Assembly (NCBI GenBank): GCA_030762895.1
Contig: JAUPTC010000015.1
Coordinates: forward strand, 3,197,989-3,261,988
Direction: 5' to 3'
Source of the DNA: Sophora flavescens
Lineage: Eukaryota > Streptophyta > Magnoliopsida > Fabales > Fabaceae
DNA: 64,000 nucleotides
Shown here in pieces: positions 41,539-54,176 of this stretch (its first letter is position 1; every line of letters starts with the position of its first letter). The notes under the pieces are model-generated. The model was not told where the DNA came from. It worked only from the letters and a program-made list of their open reading frames with translations, and did no database searches. The position numbers and the translations under genes were made by a program.

Positions 41539-43045
41539 GTACCCTATTGTATACCCAATATTTTAAACTCAAAACCCTATTTCAAACCCCAAACCCTAAT
41601 TTTGACCCTAAACCCTAATTTAAACCCAAAACCCTAATTCTAACCTTATTTTTTACCCGAAACCTTAATTTTCACACAAAACCCTAATTCAAACCCAAAA
41701 CCCAAATTTTGACCCAAAACCCAAAATTTGACCCAAAGCCCTTATTTTGACCCTATATTTGACCCAATATTTAAAACTCAAAACCCAATTTCAAACCTTA
41801 AACCCTAATTTTGACACTAAACCCAAAATTCACCCAAAACCTAATTTTGAACCGAAACCCAAATTTTAACCCAAAACCGTAATTCTAACCTTATTTTTTA
41901 CCCGAAACCTTATTTTTCACTGAAAACCATTCTTCATACCATACACCCTATTTTGACCTAAAACCCTAATTTTGACCCTAAACCCAAAATTTAACCCCAA
42001 AGCCCTAATTTGGACCCAAAACCCTATTTTAAACGCAAAACACTAATTCAAACCCGACCCAAAACCCTAATTTTAACCCAAAGCCCTATTTTTAACCCAA
42101 TACCCTAATTCTAACCCTATTTTTGACCCAAACCCCTATTTTAAACTCAAAACCCTATTTCAAACCCTAATTTTGACCCAAAGCCCTAATTTTGACCAAA
42201 GCCCTAATTTTGACCCAAAACCCTATTTTGAACTCAAAACCCTATTTCAAACCGTAAACCCTAATTTTGACCCTAAAGCTAACCAAGAACCCTAATTTTA
42301 ACCCGAAACCCTAATTTTAAACCAAAACCCTAATTCTAACCCTATCTTTGACCCAAAACCCCATTTTTAACTCAAAACCCAAATTCAAACCCTAATCCCT
42401 AATTTTGACCAAAAACCCTAATTTGGACCCAAAATCCAACTTTTGACCCAAAACCCCGATTTTGATCCAAAACCCTAATTTGGACCCTAAACCCTAAATT
42501 TGACCTAGAACCCTAATTTTGTCACGAAACCCTAATATAACCCTAAATTTGACCCTAAACCCTAAATCTGACCCGAAACCCTAAATTTTGACCCAATACC
42601 CTATTTCTAACCTTATTTTTGTCCCAAAACCCTATTTTAAACTCCAATCCCTATTTCAAACCCTAAACCCTAATTTTGACCCTAAACCCTAAATCTGACC
42701 TAGAACCCTAATTTTGAGCCGAAACCCTAATTTTAAACCAAAACCGTAATTCTAACCCTATTTTTGACCCAAAACCCTATTTTTAACTCAAAACCCAAAT
42801 TCAAACTCTAAACTCTAATTTTGACCAAAAACCCTAATTTGGACCCAAAACCCAACTATTGACCCAAAACCCCGATTTTGATCCAAAACCTTAATTTTAA
42901 CCTAAACCCCTAATTTGGACCCTAAACCCTAAATTTGACCCAACCCTAATTTTGTCACAAACCCTAATATAACCCTAAACCCTAATTTTGACACTAAACC
43001 CTAAATTTGACCCCGAACCCTAATTTTGACCCAAAGCCCTAATAA
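41539..43045 (+). repeat. H26, short HOR of 1,507 bp lacking the F landmark
   Basis: About 33 bp of block F, including TGATCA, is deleted at about 42055 (CAAACCCGACCCAAAACCC). One unit is missing from block C near 41615, and block E is diverged (ACCATTCTTCATACCATAC near 41927). Confidence 0.85.
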
Positions 43046-44660
43046 GTACCCTATTGTATACCCAATATTTTAAACTCAAAACCCTATTTCAAACCCCAAA
43101 CCCTAATTTTGACCCTAAACCCAAATTTGACCCAAAACCTAATTTTGACCAAAACCCTAATTTAAACCCAAAACCCTAATTCTAACCTTATTTTATACCC
43201 GAAACCTTATTTTTCACACAAAACCCTAATTCAAACCCGAAACCCTAATTTGACCCAAAACCCAAAATTTGACCCAAAACCAAAATTTGACCCAAAGCCC
43301 TTATTTTGACCCTATATTTGACCCAATATTTAAAACTCAAAACCCAATTTCAAACCTTAAACCCTAATTTTGACCCTAAACCCAAAATTCGACCCAAAAC
43401 CTAATTTTGAACCGAAACCCAAATTTTAACCCAAAACCGTAATTCTAACCTTATTTTTTACCCAAACCTTATTTTTCACCGAAAACCCAAATTCAAACCC
43501 TAAACCCTAATTTGACCTAAAACCCAAATTTTGACCCAAAACCCAAAATTTAACCCCAAAGCCCTAATTTGGACCCAAAACCCTATTTTTTACCAAAAAC
43601 ACTAATTGTAACCCTTAACCCTAATTTTGATCATAAACCCGAATTTTGACCCAAAACCCTAATTTTAACCCAAAGCCCTATTTTTAACCCAATACCCTAA
43701 TTCTAACCCTATTTTTGACCCAAACCCCTATTTTAAACTCAAAACCCTATTTCAAACCCTAATTTTGACCCAAAGCCCTAATTTGACCCGAAACCCTAAT
43801 TTTGACCCAAAACCCTATTTTGAACTCAAAACCCTATTTCAAACCGTAAACCCTAATTTTGACCCTAAAGCTAACCAAGAACCCTAATTTTAACCCGAAA
43901 CCCTAATTTTAAACCAAAACCCTAATTCTAACCCTATCTTTGACCCAAAACCCCATTTTTAACTCAAAACCCAAATTCAAACCCTAATCCCTAATTTTGA
44001 CCAAAAACCTAATTTGGACCCAAAATCCAACTTTTGACCCAAAACCCCGATTTTGATCCAAAACCCTAATTTGGACCCTAAACCCTAAATTTGACCTAGA
44101 ACCCTAATTTTGTCACGAAACCCTAATATAACCCTAAATTTGACCCTAAACCCTAAATCTGACCCGAACCCGAATTTTGACACGAAACCCTAAATTTTGA
44201 CCCAATACCCTATTTCTAACCTTATTTTTGTCCCAAAACCCTATTTTAAACTCCAATCCCTATTTCAAACCCTAAACCCTAATTTTGACCCTAAACCCAA
44301 AATTTTGAGCCGACCTAGGACCCTAATTTTGAGCCGAAACCCTAATTTTAAACCAAAACCGTAATTCTAACCCTATTTTTGACCCAAAACCCTATTTTTA
44401 ACTCAAAACCCAAATTCAAACTCTAAACTCTAATTTTGACCAAAAACCCTAATTTGGACCCAAAACCCAACTATTGACCCAAAACCCCGATTTTGATCCA
44501 AAACCTTAATTTTAACCTAAACCCCTAATTTGGACCCTAAACCCTAAATTTGACCCAGAACCCTAATTTTGTCACGAAACCCTAATATAACCCTAAACCC
44601 TAATTTTGACACTAAACCCTAAATTTGACCAACCCTAATTTTGACCCAAAGCCCTAATAA
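43046..44660 (+). repeat. H27, HOR of 1,615 bp
   Basis: One of the longest normal copies. Carries TATTTTTTACCAAAAACAC in place of the AAACGCAAAACAC stretch (43585) and a V2-like B block (AAAATTTTGAGCCGACC, 44299-44336). Confidence 0.85.
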
Positions 44661-46244
44661 GTACCCTATTGTATACACAATATTTTAAACTCCAATCCCT
44701 ATTTCAAACCCCAAACCCTAATTTTGACCCTAAACCCAAAATTTGACCCAAAACCTAATTTTGACCAAAACCCTAATTTAAACCCAAAACCCTAATTCTA
44801 ACCTTATTTTTTACCCAAACCTTATTTTTCACACAAAACCCTAATTCAAACCCTAAACCCAATTTGACCAAAATCCCCAATTTTGACCCAAAACCCAAAA
44901 TTTGACCCAAAGCCCTTATTTTGACCCAATATTTAAAACTCAAAACCCAATTTCAAACCTTAAACCCTAATTTTGACCCTAAACCCAAAATTCGACCCAA
45001 AAACCTAATTTTGAACCGAAACCCAAATTTTAACCCAAAACCGTAATTCTAACCTTATTTTTAACTGCAAACCCAAATTCAAACCCTAAACCCTAATTTG
45101 ACCTAAAACCCAAATTTTGACCCAAAACCCAAATTTTAACGCCAAAGCCCTAATTTGGACCCAAAACCCTATTTTAAACGTAAAACACTAATTCAAACCC
45201 TTAACCCTAATTTTGATCATAAACCCAAATTTTGACCCAAAACCCTAATTTGAACCCGAAGCCCTATTTTTAGCCCAATACCCTAATTCTAACCCTATTT
45301 TTGACCCAAACCCCTATTTTAAACTCAAAACCCTATTTCAAACCCTAATTTTGACCCAAAGCCCTAATTTTGACCAAAGCCCTAATTTTGACCCAAAACC
45401 CTATTTTGAACTCAAAACCCTATTTCAAACCGTAAACCCTAATTTTGACCCTAAAGCTAACCAAGAACCCTAATTTTAACCCGAAACCCTAATTTTAAAC
45501 CAAAACCCTAATTCTAACCCTATCTTTGACCCAAAACCCCATTTTTAACTCAAAACCCAAATTCAAACCCTAATCCCTAATTTTGACCAAAAACCCTAAT
45601 TTGGACCCAAAATCCAACTTTTGACCCAAAACCCCGATTTTGATCCAAAACCCTAATTTGGACCCTAAACCCTAAATTTGACCTAGAACCCTAATTTTGT
45701 CACGAAACCCTAATATAACCCTAAATTTGACCCTAAACCCTAAATTTGACCCTAAACCCTAATTTTGACACGAAACCCTAAATTTTGACCCAATACCCTA
45801 TTTCTAACCTTATTTTTGTCCCAAAACCCTATTTTAAACTCCAATCCCTATTTCAAACCCTAAACCCTAATTTTGACCCTAAACCCTAAATCTGACCTAG
45901 AACCCTAATTTTGAGCCGAAACCCTAATTTTAAACCAAAACCGTAATTCTAACCCTATTTTTGACCCAAAACCCTATTTTTAACTCAAAACCCAAATTCA
46001 AACTCTAAACTCTAATTTTGACCAAAAACCTTAATTGGGACCCCAAACCCAACTATTGACCCCAAACCCCGATTTTGATCCAAAACCTTAATTTTAACCT
46101 TAACCCCTAATTTGTACCCTAAACCCTAAATTTGACCAAGAACCCTAATTTTGTCACGAAACCCTAATATAACCCTAAACCCTAATTTTGACACTAAACC
46201 CTAAATTTGACCCCAACCCTAATTTTGACCCAAAGCCCTAATAA
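44661..46244 (+). repeat. H28, HOR of 1,584 bp with B-type patch in block C
   Basis: The landmark is followed by AAACTCCAATCCC (44687-44700), the signature of block B, instead of AAACTCAAAACCC. Block E lacks one unit (45056). Shares ACGTAAAACAC (45178) and GAACCCGAAGCCC (45252) with H14. Confidence 0.85.
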
Positions 46245-47852
46245 GTACCCTATTGTATACCTAATATTTTAAACTCAAAACCCTATTTCAAACCCCAAAC
46301 CCTAATTTTGACCCTAAACCCAAAATTTGACCCAAAACCTAATTTTGACCAAAACCCTAATTTAAACCCAAAACCCTAATTCTAACCTTATTTTTACCCG
46401 AAACCTTATTTTTCACACAAAACCCTAATTCAAACCCAAAACCCTATTTGACCTAAACCCAATTTGACCAAACCAAAATTTGACCCAAAGCCCTTATTTT
46501 GACCCTATATTTGACCCAATATTTAAAACTCAAAACCCAATTTCAAACCTTAAACCCTAATTTTGACCCTAAACCCAAAATTCACCCAAAACCCTAATTT
46601 TGAACCGAAACCCAAATTTTAACCCAAAACCGTAATTCTAACCTTATTTTTACCCGAAACCTTATTTTTCATGAAAACCCAAATTCAAACCCTAAACCCT
46701 AATTTGACCTAAAACCCAAATTTTGACCCAAAACCCAAAATTTAACCCCCAAAGCCCTAATTTGGACCCAAAACCCTATTTTAAACGCAAAACACTAATT
46801 CAAACCCTTAACCCTAATTTTGATCATAAACCCGAATTTTGACCCAAAACCCTAATTTTAACCCAAAGCCCTATTTTTAACCCAATACCCTAATTCTAAC
46901 CCTATTTTTGACCCAAACCCCTATTTTAAACTCAAAACCCTATTTCAAACCCTAATTTTGGCCCAAAGCCCTAATTTTGACCCGAAGCCCTAATTTTGAC
47001 CCGAAACCCTATTTTAAACTCAAAACCCTATTTCAAACCGTAAACCCTAATTTTGACCCTAAAGCTAACCAAGAACCCTAATTTTAACCCGAAACCCTAA
47101 TTTTAAACCAAAACCCTAATTCTAACCCTATCTTTGACCCAAAACCCCATTTTTAACTCAAAACCCAAATTCAAACCCTAATCCCTAATTTTGACCAAAA
47201 ACCCTAATTTGGACCCAAAATCCAACTTTTGACCCAAAACCCCGATTTTGATCCAAAACCCTAATTTGGACCCTAAACCCTAAATTTGACCTAGAACCCT
47301 AATTTTGTCACGAAACCCTAATATAACCCTAAATTTGACCCTAAACCCTAAATCTGACCCCGAACCCTAATTTTGACACGAAACCCTAAATTTTGACCCA
47401 ATACCCTATTTCTAACCTTATTTTTGTCCCAAAACCCTATTTTAAACTCCAATCCCTATTTCAAACCCTAAACCCTAATTTTGACCCTAAACCCTAAATC
47501 TGACCTAGAACCCTAATTTTGAGCCGAAACCCTAATTTTAAACCAAAACCGTAATTCTAACCCTATTTTTGACCCAAAACCCTATTTTTAACTCAAAACC
47601 CAAATTCAAACTCTAAACTCTAATTTTGACCAAAAACCTAATTTGGACCCAAAACCCAACTATTGACCCAAAACCCCGATTTTGATCCAAAACCTTAATT
47701 TTAACCTAAACCCCTAATTTGGACCCTAAACCCTAAATTTGACCCAGAACCCTAATTTTGTCACGAAACCCTAATATAACCCTAAACCCTAATTTTGACA
47801 CTAAACCCTAAATTTGACCCCGAACCCTAATTTTGACCCAAAGCCCTAATAA
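46245..47852 (+). repeat. H29, HOR of 1,608 bp
   Basis: Reads GTATACCTAAT after the landmark. The stretch before block A shows GGCCCAAAGCCC and CCGAAGCCC near 46959-46990, and an extra C in CCCCCAAAGCCC at 46745. Confidence 0.85.
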
Positions 47853-49417
47853 GTACCCTATTGTATACCCAATATTTTAAACTCAAAACCCTATTTCAAA
47901 CCCCAAACCCTAATTTTGACCCTAAACCCAAAATTTGACCCAAAAACCTAATTTAAACCCAAAACCATAATTCTAACCTTATTTTTTACCCGAAACCTTA
48001 TTTTTCACACAAAACCCTAATTCAAACCCAAAACCCAAAATTTGACCCAAAGCCCTTATTTTGACCCTATATTTGACCCAATATTTAAAACTCAAAACCC
48101 AATTTCAAAACTTAAACCCTAATTTTGACCCTAAACCCAAAATTCGACCCAAAAACCCATTTTTGATCCGAAACCCAAATTTTAACCCAAAACCGTAATT
48201 CTAACGTTATTTTTTACCCGAATCCTTATTTTTCACTGAAAACCCAAATTCAAACCCTAAACCCTAATTTGACCTAAAACCCAAATTTTGACCCAAAACC
48301 CAAAATTTAACCCCAAAGCCCTAATTTGGACCCAAAACCCTATTTTAAACGCAAAACACTAATTCAAACCCTTAACCCTAATTTTGATCATAAACCCGAA
48401 TTTTAACCCAAAACCCTAATTTTAACCCAAAGCCCTATTTTTAACCCAATACCCTAATTCTAACCCTATTTTTGACCCAAACCCCTATTTTAAACTCAAA
48501 ACCCTATTTCAAACCCTAATTTTGACCCAAAGCCCTAATTTTGACCCGAAACCCTAATTTTGACCCAAAACCCTATTTTGAACTCAAAACCCTATTTCAA
48601 ACCGTAAACCCTAATTTTGACCCTAAAGCTAACCAAGAACCCTAATTTTAACCCGAAACCCTAATTTTAAACCAAAACCCTAATTCTAACCCTATCTTTG
48701 ACCCAAAACCCCATTTTTAACTCAAAACCCAAATTCAAACCCTAATCCCTAATTTTGACCAAAAACCCTAATTTGGACCCAAAATCCAACTTTTGACCCA
48801 AAACCCCGATTTTGATCCAAAACCCTAATTTGGACCCTAAACCCTAAATTTGACCTAGAACCCTAATTTTGTCACGAAACCCTAATATAACCCTAAATTT
48901 GACCCTAAACCCTAAATCTGACCCCGAACCCTAATTTTGACACGAAACCCTAAATTTTGACCCAATACCCTATTTCTAACCTTATTTTTGTCCCAAAACC
49001 CTATTTTAAACTCCAATCCCTATTTCAAACCCTAAACCCTAATTTTGATCATAAACCCGAATTTTTGAGCCGAAACCCTAATTATGAGCCGAAACCTTAA
49101 TTTTAAACCAAAACCGTAATTCTAACCCTATTTTTGACCCAAAACCCTATTTTTAACTCAAAACCCAAATTCAAACTCTAAACTCTAATTTTGACCAAAA
49201 ACCTAATTTGGACCCAAAACCCAACTATTGACCCAAAACCCCGATTTTGATCCAAAACCTTAATTTTAACCTAAACCCCTAATTTGGACCCTAAACCCTA
49301 AATTTGACCCAGAACCCTAATTTTGTCACGAAACCCTAATATAACCCTAAACCCTAATTTTGACACTAAACCCTAAATTTGACCCCGAACCCTAATTTTG
49401 ACCCAAAGCCCTAATAA
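47853..49417 (+). repeat. H30, HOR of 1,565 bp, dispersed subfamily member with F-type patch
   Basis: Shares the short C block and ATTTTTGATCCGAAACC with H6 and H21. Block B contains F-type sequence (TTTTGATCATAAACCC) giving an extra TGATCA at 49046, joined to a V1-like double GAGCCG segment (49060-49087). Confidence 0.85.
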
Positions 49418-50985
49418 GTACCCTATTGTATACCCAATATTTTAAACTCAAAACCCTATTTCAAACCCCAAACCCTAATTTTGACCCTAAACCCAAAATT
49501 TGACCCAAAAACCTAATTTTGACCAGAAACCCTAATTTAAACCCAAAACCCTAATTCTAACCTTATTTTTTACCCGAAACCTTATTTTTCACACAAAACC
49601 CTAATTCAAAACCTAAACCCTATTTTTGACCCAAAACCTAAAATTTGACCCAATGCCCTTATTTTGACCCTATATTTGACCCAATATTTAAAACTCAAAA
49701 CCCAATTTCAAACCTTAAACCCTAATTTTGACCCTAAACCCAAAATTCGACCCAAAAACCTAATTTTGAACCGAAACCCGAATTTTAACCCAAAACCGTA
49801 ATTCTAACCTTATTTTTTACCCGAAACCTTATTTTTCACTGAAAACCCAAATTCAAACCCTAAACCCTAATTTGACCTAAAACCCAAATTTTGACCCAAA
49901 ACCCAAAATTTAACCCCAAAGCCCTAATTTGGACCCAAAACCCTATTTTAAACGCAAAACACTAATTCAAACCCTTAACCCTAATTTTGATCATAAACCC
50001 GAATTTTAACCCAAAGCCCTATTTTAAACCCAATACCCTAATTCTAACCCTATTTTTGACCCAAACCGCTATTTTAAACTCAAAACCCTATTTCAAACCC
50101 TAATTTTGACCCAAAGCCCTAATTTTGACCCGAAACCCTAATTTTGACCCAAAACCCTATTTTGAACTCAAAACCCTATTTCAAACCGTAAACCCTAATT
50201 TTGACCCTAAAGCTAACCAAGAACCCTAATTTTAACCCGAAACCCTAATTTTAAACCAAAACCCTAATTCTAACCCTATCTTTGACCCAAAACCCCATTT
50301 TTAACTCAAAACCCAAATTCAAACCCTAATCCCTAATTTTTACCAAAATCCTAATTTGGACCCAAAATCCAACTTTTGACCCAAAACCCGATTTTGATCC
50401 AAAACCCTAATTTGGACCCTAAACCCTAAATTTGACCTAGAACCCTAATTTTGTCACGAAACCTAATATAACCCTAAATTTGACCTAAACCCTAAATCTG
50501 ACCGAACCCTAATTTTGACACGAAACCCTAAATTTTGACCAATACCTATTTCTAACCTTATTTTTGTCCCAAAACCCTATTTTAAACTCCAATCCCTATT
50601 TCAAACCCTAAATCTGACCAAGAACCCTAAATCTGACCAAGAACCCTAATTTTGAGCCGAAACCTTAATTTTAAACCAAAACCGTAATTCTAACCCTATT
50701 TTTGACCCAAAACCCTATTTTTAACTCAAAACCCAAATTCAAACTCTAAACTCTAATTTTGACCAAAAACCTAATTTGGACCCAAAACCCAACTATTGAC
50801 CCAAAACCCCGATTTTGATCCAAAACCTTAATTTTAACCTTCACCCCTAATTTGGACCCTAAACCCTAAATTTGACCCAGAACCCTAATTTTGTCACGAA
50901 ACCCTAATATAACCCTAAACCCAAATTTTGACCCTAAACCCTAAATTTGACCCCGAACCCTAATTTTGACCCAAAACCCTAATAA
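49418..50985 (+). repeat. H31, HOR of 1,568 bp
   Basis: One unit is missing after F (50005). Many single C losses lie between 50340 and 50560. Block B has a tandem doublet of AAATCTGACCAAGAACCC near 50610-50645. Ends with AACCTTCACCCC like H5 and H33. Confidence 0.85.
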
Positions 50986-52565
50986 GTACCCTATTGTATA
51001 CCCAATATTTTAAACTCAAAACCCTCTTTCAAACCCCAAACCCTAATTTTGACCCTAAACCCAAAATTTGACCCAAAAACCTAATTTTGACCAAAAACCT
51101 AATTTAAACCCAAAACCCTAATTCTAACATTATTTTTTACCCAAACCTTATTTTTCACACAAAACCTAATTCAAACCCAAAACCCAAATTTGAACCAATT
51201 GACCCACATTTGTCCCAAAGCCCTTATTTTGACCCTATATTTGACACATATTTAAAACTCAAAACCCAATTTCAAACCTTAAACCCTAATTTTGACCCTA
51301 AACCCAAAATTCGACCCAAAAACCTAATTTTGAACCGAAACCCGAATTTTAACCCAAAACCGTAATTCTAACCTTATTTTTTACCCGAAACCTTATTTTT
51401 CACTGAAAACCCAAATTCAAACCCTAAACCCTAATTTGACCTAAAACCCAAATTTTGACCCAAAACCCAAAATTTAACCCCAAAGCCCTAATTTGGACCC
51501 AAAACCCTATTTTAAACGCAAAACACTAATTCAAACCCTTAACCCTAATTTTGATCATAAACCCTAATTTTGACCCAAAACCCTAATTTTAACCCAAAGC
51601 CCTATTTTTAACCCAATACCCTAATTCTAACCCTATTTTTGACCCAAACCCCTATTTTAAACTCAAAACCCTATTTCAAACCCTAATTTTGACCCAAAGC
51701 CCTAATTTTGACCCGAAACCCTAATTTTGACCCAAAACCCTATTTTGAACTCAAAACCCTATTTCAAACCGTAAACCCTAATTTTGACCCTAAAGCTAAC
51801 CAAGAACCCTAATTTTAACCCGAAACCCTAATTTTAAACCAAAACCCTAATTCTAACCCTATTTTTGACCCAAAACCCCATTTTTAACTCAAAACCCAAA
51901 TTCAAACCCTAATCCCTAATTTTGACCAAAAACCCTAATTTGGACCCAAAATCCAACTTTTGACCCAAAACCCCGATTTTGATCCAAAACCCTAATTTGG
52001 ACCCTAAACCCTAAATTTGACCTAGAACCCTAATTTTGTCACGAAACCCTAATATAACCCTAAATTTGACCCTAAACCCTAAATCTGACCCCGAACCCTA
52101 ATTTTGACACGAAACCCTAAATTTTGACCCAATACCCTATTTCTAACCTTATTTTTGTCCCAAAACCCTATTTTAAACTCCAATCCCTATTTCAAACCCT
52201 AAACCCTAATTTTGACCCTAAACCCTAAATCTGACCTAGAACCCTAATTTTGAGCCGAAACCCTAATTTTAAACCAAAACCGTAATTCTAACCCTATTTT
52301 TGACCCAAAACCCTATTTTTAACTCAAAACCCAAATTCAAACTCTAAACTCTAATTTTGACCAAAAACCCTAATTTGGACCCAAAACCCAACTATTGACC
52401 CAAAACCCCGATTTTGATCCAAAACCTTAATTTTAACCTAAACCCCTAATTTGGACCCTAAACCCTAAATTTGACCCAGAACCCTAATTTTGTCACGAAA
52501 CCCTAATATAACCCTAAACCCTAATTTTGACACTAAACCCTAAATTTGACCCCGAGCCCTAATAA
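50986..52565 (+). repeat. H32, HOR of 1,580 bp
   Basis: Carries AAACCCTCTTTCAAACCCC after the landmark. The last unit before the next landmark is deleted (GACCCCGAGCCCTAATAAG near 52547). Confidence 0.85.
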
Positions 52566-54176
52566 GTACCCTATTGTATACCCAATATTTTAAACTCAAA
52601 ACCCTATTTCAAACCCCAAACCCTAATTTTGACCCTAAACCCAAAATTTGACCCAAAAACCTAATTTTGACCAGAAACCCTAATTTAAACCCAAAACCCT
52701 AATTCTAACCTTATTTTTTAACAGAAACCTTATTTTTCACACAAAACCTAATTCAAACCCTAAACCTAATTTGCAAACCCAAATTTTGACCCAAAACCAA
52801 AAATTTGACCCAAAGCCCTTATTTTGACCCTATATTTGACCCAATATTTAAAACTCAAAACCCAATTTCAAACCTTAAACCCTAATTTTGACCCTAAACC
52901 CAAAATTCGACCCAAAAACCTAATTTTGAACCGAAACCCAAATTTTAACCCAAAACCGTAATTCTAACCTTATTTTTTACCGAAACCTTATTTTTCACTT
53001 GAAAACCCAAATTCAAACCCTAAACCCTAATTTGACCTAAAACCCAAATTTTGACCCAAAACCCTAATTTGAACACAAAAGCCTAATTTGGACCCAAAAC
53101 CCTATTTTAAACGCAAAAACACTAATTCAAACCCTTAACCCTAATTTTGATCATAAACCCTTATTTTGACCCAAAAACCTAATTTGAACCCAAAGCCCTA
53201 TTTTTAACCCAATACCCTAATTCTAACCCTATTTTTGACCCAAACCCCTATTTTAAACTCAAAACCCTATTTCAAACCCTAATTTTGACCCAAAGCCCTA
53301 ATTTTGACCCGAAACCCTAATTTTGACCCAAAACCCTATTTTGAACTCAAAACCCTATTTCAAACCGTAAACCCTAATTTTGACCCTAAAGCTAACCAAG
53401 AACCCTAATTTTAACCCGAAACCCTAATTTTAAACCAAAACCCTAATTCTAACCCTATCTTTGACCCAAAACCCCATTTTTAACTCAAAACCCAAATTCA
53501 AACCCTAATCCCTAATTTTGACCAAAAACCATAATTTGGACCCAAAATCCAACTTTTGACCCAAAAACCCGATTTTGATCCAAAACCTAATTTGGACCCT
53601 AAACCCTAAATTTGACCTAGAACCCTAATTTTGTCACGAAACCCTAATATAACCCTAAATTTGACCCTAAACCCTAAATCTGACCCCGAACCCTAATTTT
53701 GACACGAAACCCTAAATTTTGACCCAATACCCTATTTCTAACCTTATTTTTGTCCCAAAACCCTATTTTAAACTCCAATCCCTATTTCAAACCCTAAACC
53801 CTAATTTTGACCGTAAACCCTAAATCTGACCTAGAACCCTAATTTTGAGCCGAAACCCTAATTTTAAACCAAAACCGTAATTCTAACCCTGTTTTTGACC
53901 CAAAACCCTATTTTTAACTCAAAACCCAAATTCAAACTCTAAACTCTAATTTTGACCAAAAACCTAATTTGGACCCAAAACCCAACTATTGACCCAAAAC
54001 CCCGATTTTGATCCAAAACCTTAATTTTAACCTTCACCCCTAATTTGGACCCTAAACCCTAAATTTGACCCAGAACCCTAATTTTGTCACGAAACCCTAA
54101 TATAACCCTAAACCCAAATTTTGACCCTAAAACCTAAATTTGACCCAGAACCTAATTTTGACCCAAAGCCTAATAA
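52566..54176 (+). repeat. H33, HOR of 1,611 bp
   Basis: Has TTTTTTAACAGAAACC in block C (52714) and CCGTAAACCCTAAATCTG in block B (53811), the latter shared with its neighbours H34 and H35. Ends with AACCTTCACCCC like H5 and H31. Confidence 0.85.
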
